In this document: positions 58,619 through 64,000 of the stretch, piece by piece | Layout: every line of letters starts with the position of its first letter | How positions within the stretch are numbered: position 1 is the stretch's first letter | Assembly (NCBI RefSeq): GCF_004345565.1 | Contig: NZ_SLWA01000007.1 | Location: 1-64,000, forward strand | Length of the DNA stretch: 64,000 nucleotides | Reading direction: 5' to 3' | Origin: Flavobacterium circumlabens | GTDB lineage: Bacteria > Bacteroidota > Bacteroidia > Flavobacteriales > Flavobacteriaceae | Translations under genes and position numbers: made by a program | The notes under the pieces: generated by a model | Databases searched by the model: none | What the model saw: only the letters and a program-made list of their open reading frames with translations | Told to the model about the DNA's origin: nothing

Positions 58619-59611
58619 TTATTTTACAATAATTTCTTTGTTTAAATATTGATTTCCTACCTGGAAAACAAAAAAGTAAACTCCTTTTGACCAGCTAGAT
58701 ACTTCTACCTGAGTAGGATTTGCTATAGTTTTTACTAATGCACCTGTAGAAGAATAAATTTTTACTGCATCTATAGGATCCGGAGAACTAATAGAAACCG
58801 TATGACTTGCAGGGTTTGGATAAACTTTGATTGTATTATTTAAAACAACATCATTCAGACCCAAATTATATTGACAATTGATGCTAAAAGTTACTGTTTT
58901 ATCGTAAACCCATGTTGTAGTTCGAACACTATTAAGGTCATCAACTTGTATACAGCTTAAATCCGGGTTTAAACTGGCTTTCATTAAATTAAAGAAAAGT
59001 GTTTTTCCGTTATTTAAGTTCAAAGACCTAAGTTTATTAGCTCTGCAATCTATAGAGGTCAGTTTCACATTTAAACTAATGTCTATATCCACAATTTTAT
59101 TATTCTCGCAGCCAAGGTCGTAAAGCACTAGATTTTTAGACAAGTCTAATGCAGTAAGCAGGTTTGATCCTGTTCTTAATCTTTCCAGTTTAGTATTGTT
59201 AGAAAGGTTTAATGATGGGATCTTATTAGTACCACACTCCAGCGTTTCTAAATTTACAAGTGCTGATGTATTCAACGCTGTTAAATCATTTCCAACAACG
59301 TATAATCCATCTAACTTGGTATTGCTACTTAGATCTACTGTTATTAAATCGTTATAGTTAGCATTTAATCCGGTAAGGTTTATAAAAGCTTCAATTCCGG
59401 ATAAATTTTTGATTGATTGCCAGCTACAATCCATGTATCCTGTGAAAGCTTCCGCTTCGGTTTTGCTTATTTCAGCATCACCATCTGTGTTAATCTCCGT
59501 TTTTCCAACTAAAAAGGCTTTGAATTTTACATCCGGAATTGTAATGTTTTGCGATTGTACTGCTGAAATTGCCAGTAAAAGAAATGTAGAAAGAGTAATT
59601 TTCATTTTCAT
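58619..59611 (-). CDS. Secreted leucine-rich-repeat protein with type IX secretion domain
   Basis: A 330-residue protein from ATG 59611 with a signal peptide (LLLAISAVQSQ). An LRR region (about 60-230) has repeats such as LNANYNDLITVDLSSNTKL, LTALNTSALVNLETLECGTN and LSLDLSKNLVLYDLGCENN-like units. The C-terminal 75 residues form a type A T9SS sorting domain (VYPNPASHTVSISSPDPIDA; VKIYSSTGALVKTI; GVYFFVFQVGNQYLNKEIIV). It should be exported across the outer membrane and anchored or released. Ligand unknown. Confidence 0.9.
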   Translation of the reverse strand: MKMKITLSTFLLLAISAVQSQNITIPDVKFKAFLVGKTEINTDGDAEISKTEAEAFTGYMDCSWQSIKNLSGIEAFINLTGLNANYNDLITVDLSSNTKLDGLYVVGNDLTALNTSALVNLETLECGTNKIPSLNLSNNTKLERLRTGSNLLTALDLSKNLVLYDLGCENNKIVDIDISLNVKLTSIDCRANKLRSLNLNNGKTLFFNLMKASLNPDLSCIQVDDLNSVRTTTWVYDKTVTFSINCQYNLGLNDVVLNNTIKVYPNPASHTVSISSPDPIDAVKIYSSTGALVKTIANPTQVEVSSWSKGVYFFVFQVGNQYLNKEIIVK

Positions 59612-59644
59612 AGAAAAAATTTTAAGGATTAATTTGTAGCGCAA

Positions 59645-60008
59645 TTTAGAAATTTTAACATTATAAAAAAATGTTAATTATACAATTTATACAAAGTTTA
59701 CTTACAATGGAATGTCTATTAAAAAATTAAATTTCAAATCGATATTCGATTTTTTTTTACTTACTGAAAGGAGAATATTTTTTATAGGAAAAGCATTAAA
59801 AAAGAGGAGTACGATAGCAGGAAATAGCTACTTAAAAACCTTAAGGTTTTCTTTAATTAAAAGTTTTGAAAAAAAAGAGCATAAAAACTTTGCTCCCGAA
59901 GCCTCGGGATTCTGTCTTTGCAAGCCAATTTCATCAGCCAAGTTATTACCTTCAAGGTTAGAAAAAACCTTGCAGGAAACTTGAAAGAAGAAGCCTTCTA
60001 TGATAAAA
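59645..60008. repeat. Repeat-containing spacer
   Basis: AT-rich, with TCCCGAAGCCTCGGGA (59896-59911) and AAGGTTAGAAAAAACCTTGC (about 59956-59975), related to 58226-58245. Short frames here are not supported as genes. Confidence 0.5.
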
Positions 60009-60040
60009 AAAGGACAGCACTTTTGTATGTGCTGTCCTTT
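60009..60040 (-). terminator. Terminator of the second RND operon
   Basis: AAAGGACAGCAC and GTGCTGTCCTTT form a perfect 12-bp stem. On the minus strand a T-run follows. Sequence style resembles the terminator at 58525. Confidence 0.85.
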
Positions 60041-60093
60041 AGGCAAATGGTACAGATTTTTGGTAATCTACTATAAGGAGACTAAAACGCAGG

Positions 60094-61182
60094 TTATTCG
60101 TTTATAATGTCGCCTTCCTTAGTTTCTTCACTGGCAATTTTCACCAGTTTATCTTGCGGGTTCAAATCGCCGAAAATTTCAATTTTATCGTCGATTTCTC
60201 TTCCCCTTTTTACGTCTACCCGTGTTGCTTTATGATTCAGGACTTTGATTACAAAAGTACCTTCGGCAGAATTGACAAGTGCTGATTTCGGGATTACAAA
60301 CGTGCTGTCTTTAGCGTTAAGCGGTAAAAGCACTTCGGCCACCATTCCCGGTAATAAATTTTTCTTAGTATTCTGAACATCCATTTCTACACGTTCCGAA
60401 CGAAGTTTCAAATCTAAAGCTCCCGACATTCTGGTAATGGTTGCTTTAAACGTTTCCGGTAACGATTTTACATTAAAACTCATTTCGTCGCCATTGTGTA
60501 AATATCCCGTATACAATTCCGGAACCGAAACGGCCAAACGTAATTTGTTTTGTTGCTGAATCGTCAGTAAAGGCAAATCTGATCCTTTTCCGGCTGGGCC
60601 TACAAAGGTTCCAAGATTCACATTTCTTGCTGCCACAACACCGTCAAAAGGCGCACGGATTTCAAGATACCCTCTCATGATCGACACTTCTTTGTGGGCT
60701 GCCACTGCCGCCTGATATTGGGCGTAATCGGAGTTTTTCTTTCCGTTGGCCATTTCCAGATCATTTTTAGAAATTGTTCCTTCCACTTTGCTCGTTTCAT
60801 ACAAACGGTTGTAGGTACTTTTGCTGGTAGCGTAAATGGCTTCCATCGATTTTAATCTCGATTCGGCTGCCGCCAGTTGTGAACTGATTTCGGGTGCTTC
60901 CAAAACAATCAGAAGTTGTCCTTTTTTTACCTGAGTACCAATATCTACTTTTAGTAATTTCACGAAACTGCTTACTTTGGCATATAAATCTACTTGTTGA
61001 AAACCGGTTAATTCGGCAGGCAAACGCAATTCTGTCGTTAGCTTTTCTTTTTGTAAAAGGAAAGTTTCTGTTTTAGGCTCCAGTTCCGGAGTAACCGTTT
61101 CTTCTTTCTTTGAATTACAACTGGCTAGAAAAAATACAGCTGTAAAAAATAATGCGGTCGATTGTATAATTTTATTTTTCAT
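60094..61182 (-). CDS. RND efflux periplasmic adaptor lipoprotein (second system)
   Basis: A 362-residue membrane-fusion protein from ATG 61182 with lipoprotein signal FFTAVFFLASC. Visible are the lipoyl half motifs DLYAKVSSFVKLLKVDIGTQ, VKKGQLLIVLEAPEI, a coiled-coil hairpin, and APFDGVVAARNVNLGTFVG, then a beta-barrel. Frames upstream to 61278 overlap the end of the permease gene and are unlikely to be used. It works with the permease encoded immediately upstream in the operon. Confidence 0.9.
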   Translation of the reverse strand: MKNKIIQSTALFFTAVFFLASCNSKKEETVTPELEPKTETFLLQKEKLTTELRLPAELTGFQQVDLYAKVSSFVKLLKVDIGTQVKKGQLLIVLEAPEISSQLAAAESRLKSMEAIYATSKSTYNRLYETSKVEGTISKNDLEMANGKKNSDYAQYQAAVAAHKEVSIMRGYLEIRAPFDGVVAARNVNLGTFVGPAGKGSDLPLLTIQQQNKLRLAVSVPELYTGYLHNGDEMSFNVKSLPETFKATITRMSGALDLKLRSERVEMDVQNTKKNLLPGMVAEVLLPLNAKDSTFVIPKSALVNSAEGTFVIKVLNHKATRVDVKRGREIDDKIEIFGDLNPQDKLVKIASEETKEGDIINE

Positions 61183-61255
61183 AAATGTGAAAGTTATTTT
61201 AGAAAGGTCATTTATGTTATCACCTTTTAATTTATTGGTATTTGTTTTCAACAAA

Positions 61256-64000
61256 TTAGTTTTTAGTGGTGATTTCATTTTCTGATTTTAAGGATGAGAT
61301 ATAATGGATGCTTTCTTCGTCTTCAGGATCTAAGGAAACCGACTGTGTTGTGGTATGTTCCTGTGCCCAGGCAAAGATAAGTGGCAGGATTAGTAAAACG
61401 GCAAAGGTCGAGAATAATAATCCGCCAATAACGGCTCTACCCAACGGTGAAACCTGATCGCCGCCTTCTCCGTGTCCAATTGCCATTGGCAACATTCCCG
61501 CAATCATCGCGACAGAAGTCATGATAATCGGACGAAGACGTAAGGCCGCTGCTTCACGGGCCGATTCTAAGGCATTCCCGTTTCGTTTTCGCAATTGTTC
61601 TGCGTTGGTGACCAGTAAAACGGCATTGGCAATCGAAACCCCAACCGACATAATGATTCCCATATACGATTGCAAGTTTAACGTTGAACCTGTCAGCGTC
61701 AGCATCAATAACGCTCCTAAAACAACCGCCGGAACTGTGGTTAAGATAACCAGCGACACTTTGAACGATTGAAAATTAGCGGACAACATTAAGAAGATTA
61801 CAAATATGGCAACCAATAATCCTACCTGTAAACTGCTTAATGTTTCGCTTAATACTTTACTTAAACCAATTGGCGTAATGAATAACCCCCTCGGTAATTC
61901 TCCCAATGCGTTTATTGTTGCATCCACATCTTTTACGGCCGTTCCTAAATCGGTCTGGCTAATGTTGGCTGTAACGGTAATGTATGGCATAGCCCCTAAA
62001 TTGTCATTTTCACCACTTACAAATCCGGGTGTAATTTTGGCAACGTCACTTAATACAGGACGAAGCGAGTTTTTCAATACCGGAATTTCTCCAATATCGG
62101 TTTTGCTTTTCATTTTGTTCAAAGGCACCTGCACCTGAACGTTATACGATAATCCGGCTCTTTCGTCGACCCAGGTGTTTTTCTCTGTATATCTGGATGA
62201 TGAAGTTGAAGCGACCAATGATCTTGAAATATCATTCATATCTACGCCTAATTCAGCGGCACGCGTTCTGTCAATATCAATATTCATGGCCGGATAATGA
62301 ATGGGTTGACCAATTTGTACATCTCTGAAATAAGAGAATTTTTTCAGTTTCTCTACGATTTGATTGGCATATAATTCATTGCGTTTTTTGTCTTTTCCGG
62401 CAATACGGACTTCGATTGGAGTAGGGGAACCCTGGCTCAATACTTTATCGGTCAGTTCGATTGGTTCAAAAGAAAGTTTTACATCCGGAAGGACTTTTTT
62501 AATTCGGGCTCTGAAGTCGTCTTTAAAGTCATCCATATCGGTATGGTATTCTTTTAAACTCACCTGAAAAACGGCTTCATGCGAACCTGCCATGAACAAA
62601 TAAATCGGGTTGATCGAGAATAACGATGGATGTTGTCCCACATAAACAGAAGAGATTCCGATATGTTCCTTGCCCACCATTTTTTGCAATTCCTTCAATA
62701 CAATAATCGCTTTCTCTTCGGTACGTTCTAAACGGGTTCCGTCGGGAGCACGCATTCTTAACTGGAACTGACTTGAGTTTACTTTAGGAAAAACATCTTT
62801 TCCGATAAAAGAAATAAAAACTACAGCAAGCACCGTAATTCCGATAAGATACACTAAGGCGGTTATTTTTTTATAAGGAAACAAACGATCCAAAGTTCTC
62901 ATAAAACGGATTCTGAAGCGTTCGAAAGCACCAATTTTCCCGTTATTGTCCGTATCTGTTTTTTCAACATATCCTTTTTTCTGCGTGATCAGGTCTTTCT
63001 CCGATTCAGGTGTCAGGCCGCAGGCGTTAAATTCTGCTTCATCATCTGTAATCGCCGGACCATGTTCGTGCTTCGGGTGCGCTTTCATCAGCCAGTTCGC
63101 CATTACGGGAACAAAAGTCTGTGACAGTAAAAACGAAATAACCATTGAGAATCCGATTGCTAAAGCCAAAGGCAAAAACAACGCTCCCGGAATACCCACC
63201 ATGGTAAATGCCGGAGCAAATACCGCCAGAATACAAAGTAAAATCAATAATTTAGGCAAGGCAATTTCCTGACAGGCGTCCCAAATGGCGAGTGCCTTGG
63301 GTTTGCCCATATCGAGATGCTGGTGAATGTTTTCGATTGTAACCGTACTTTCATCTACCAAGATTCCAATCGCCAGAGCCAGTCCGCTTAAAGACATTAA
63401 GTTGATCGTTTGTCCGAATAATTTAAGGAATAAAACCCCTGAAATAATCGAAATCGGAATGGTTAAGATTACGATCAGCGCCGCACGTCTGTCACCAAGA
63501 AAAAGTAACACCATTAATCCGGTTAAAACCGCTCCGATAATTCCTTCGGTAATCAAACTTTTAACCGAGTTGATTACATAAACCGACTGGTCAAATTCGT
63601 AGGATAATTTTACGTCTTCCGGTAATGTACTTTGAATTTTAGGCAATTCCGCTTTCAATTTCTGAACCACATCCCAGGTCGAAGCATCTCCCGCTTTTGC
63701 AATACTGATATAAACCGAACGTTTTCCGTTGACCAAAGCATAACCGGCCGTAATATCGGCACCATCTTTTACCGTGGCAACATCACCCAGTTTTAAGTTT
63801 TGAACCCCGCCTTTAAACAAAGGAATCTGCTCAAAATCCTTAACTTCTTTAATTGTATTGTTGGTAGGTGTAATATAATTGACATCGCCCATTCTGACAT
63901 TCCCTGAAGGAGCCGTCTGATTGTTGATACGGATCGCCTCAACCACCTGATCCGGAGTCATATTGTGCGAACGTAATAAATCGGGATCAACGTTAACCTC
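61256..64000 (-). CDS. RND efflux permease (second system), 5' end outside the window
   Basis: The frame is open to the right edge; at least 914 residues are present, and an RND permease needs about 1040-1080, so the N-terminal part is missing. It contains LALAIGILVDESTVTIENIH, where the usual Asp-Asp pair of TM4 is Asp-Glu, and GVSIANAVLLVTNAEQLRKR in place of the Lys-containing TM10 motif of AcrB-type pumps. A charged cytoplasmic insert follows TM6 (HPKHEHGPAITDDEAEF). It is close to HAE-type pumps but with an altered proton relay. Substrate unknown. Confidence 0.9.
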   Translation of the reverse strand, partial: EVNVDPDLLRSHNMTPDQVVEAIRINNQTAPSGNVRMGDVNYITPTNNTIKEVKDFEQIPLFKGGVQNLKLGDVATVKDGADITAGYALVNGKRSVYISIAKAGDASTWDVVQKLKAELPKIQSTLPEDVKLSYEFDQSVYVINSVKSLITEGIIGAVLTGLMVLLFLGDRRAALIVILTIPISIISGVLFLKLFGQTINLMSLSGLALAIGILVDESTVTIENIHQHLDMGKPKALAIWDACQEIALPKLLILLCILAVFAPAFTMVGIPGALFLPLALAIGFSMVISFLLSQTFVPVMANWLMKAHPKHEHGPAITDDEAEFNACGLTPESEKDLITQKKGYVEKTDTDNNGKIGAFERFRIRFMRTLDRLFPYKKITALVYLIGITVLAVVFISFIGKDVFPKVNSSQFQLRMRAPDGTRLERTEEKAIIVLKELQKMVGKEHIGISSVYVGQHPSLFSINPIYLFMAGSHEAVFQVSLKEYHTDMDDFKDDFRARIKKVLPDVKLSFEPIELTDKVLSQGSPTPIEVRIAGKDKKRNELYANQIVEKLKKFSYFRDVQIGQPIHYPAMNIDIDRTRAAELGVDMNDISRSLVASTSSSRYTEKNTWVDERAGLSYNVQVQVPLNKMKSKTDIGEIPVLKNSLRPVLSDVAKITPGFVSGENDNLGAMPYITVTANISQTDLGTAVKDVDATINALGELPRGLFITPIGLSKVLSETLSSLQVGLLVAIFVIFLMLSANFQSFKVSLVILTTVPAVVLGALLMLTLTGSTLNLQSYMGIIMSVGVSIANAVLLVTNAEQLRKRNGNALESAREAAALRLRPIIMTSVAMIAGMLPMAIGHGEGGDQVSPLGRAVIGGLLFSTFAVLLILPLIFAWAQEHTTTQSVSLDPEDEESIHYISSLKSENEITTKN

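Noticed and set aside
59712-59984. A 90-codon plus-strand frame
   Set aside because: Its second half is translated from the CCCGA palindrome and the AAGGTT...AACCTTGC repeat, with no coding signature.

Overview
The window looks like a chromosomal segment of a Flavobacterium-type Bacteroidota species. This rests on AT-rich DNA, many start-proximal TAnnTTTG promoter boxes (some with an upstream TTTG), a SusC/SusD polysaccharide locus, a type IX secretion C-terminal domain, DUF6377/DUF6526/DUF2683/KTSC-type proteins, and intergenic spacers filled with flavobacterial low-complexity repeats and small palindromes. The species cannot be fixed from sequence alone.

Layout. (1) 1-4440: the integrase-proximal end of a mobilizable integrative element next to tRNA-Tyr. 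It holds a relaxase, a truncated DUF3945-type fragment, two paralogous winged-helix-like proteins flanking an HTH protein, and a tyrosine recombinase. (2) 4441-15850: chromosomal genes, including tRNA-Tyr, a TlpA-like thioredoxin lipoprotein interrupted by an in-frame TGA, a J-domain/KTSC protein, a YchJ-type protein, a VWA + MoxR ATPase pair, a 2OG-Fe(II) oxygenase, an EamA transporter, a glutamate dehydrogenase with an apparent internal deletion behind a Met/Cys-rich leader ORF and terminator, and a sterol-desaturase-family enzyme. (3) 16000-27810: a polysaccharide utilization locus. A DUF6377 membrane sensor is divergent from lipoprotein, secreted protein, susC, susD, a GH71/99-like hydrolase and a SusB-like inverting GH97. 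Alpha-glucan is the most economical substrate guess. (4) 28100-45400: DUF6526, deoxyinosine glycosylase, AraC and MarR-GNAT regulators; a minus-strand group with FAD oxidoreductase, iron-permease-like protein and AsmA; an MlaE-MlaF-MlaD lipid transport operon; a long GT4-type protein; a DUF1328 peptide; and a small operon of DoxX, HMA-like, VOC and DinB genes, followed by GNAT and Crp genes. (5) 45580-52410: a TetR-controlled tripartite RND efflux operon with five copies of a putative operator. (6) 52600-57360: two toxin-antitoxin pairs (RelE/DUF2683, HicAB), a broken lipoprotein gene, a response regulator, a PanE-type reductase and an AraC regulator. (7) 57360-64000: repeat-rich spacers, a leucine-rich T9SS-secreted protein, and a second RND system whose permease runs off the right edge.

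Three genes carry apparent single-site lesions (TGA in the TlpA-like gene, TAA in a lipoprotein gene, an extra G in hicA) and one has a larger in-frame loss (gdh). Sequencing or assembly error cannot be excluded for the single-base cases. The most distinctive structures are the multi-copy TetR operator array with the efflux promoter inside it, the leader ORFs upstream of gdh, a 37-residue ORF that mirrors the start of the efflux outer-membrane gene, and intergenic repeats that have spread into the 3' ends of neighbouring genes.
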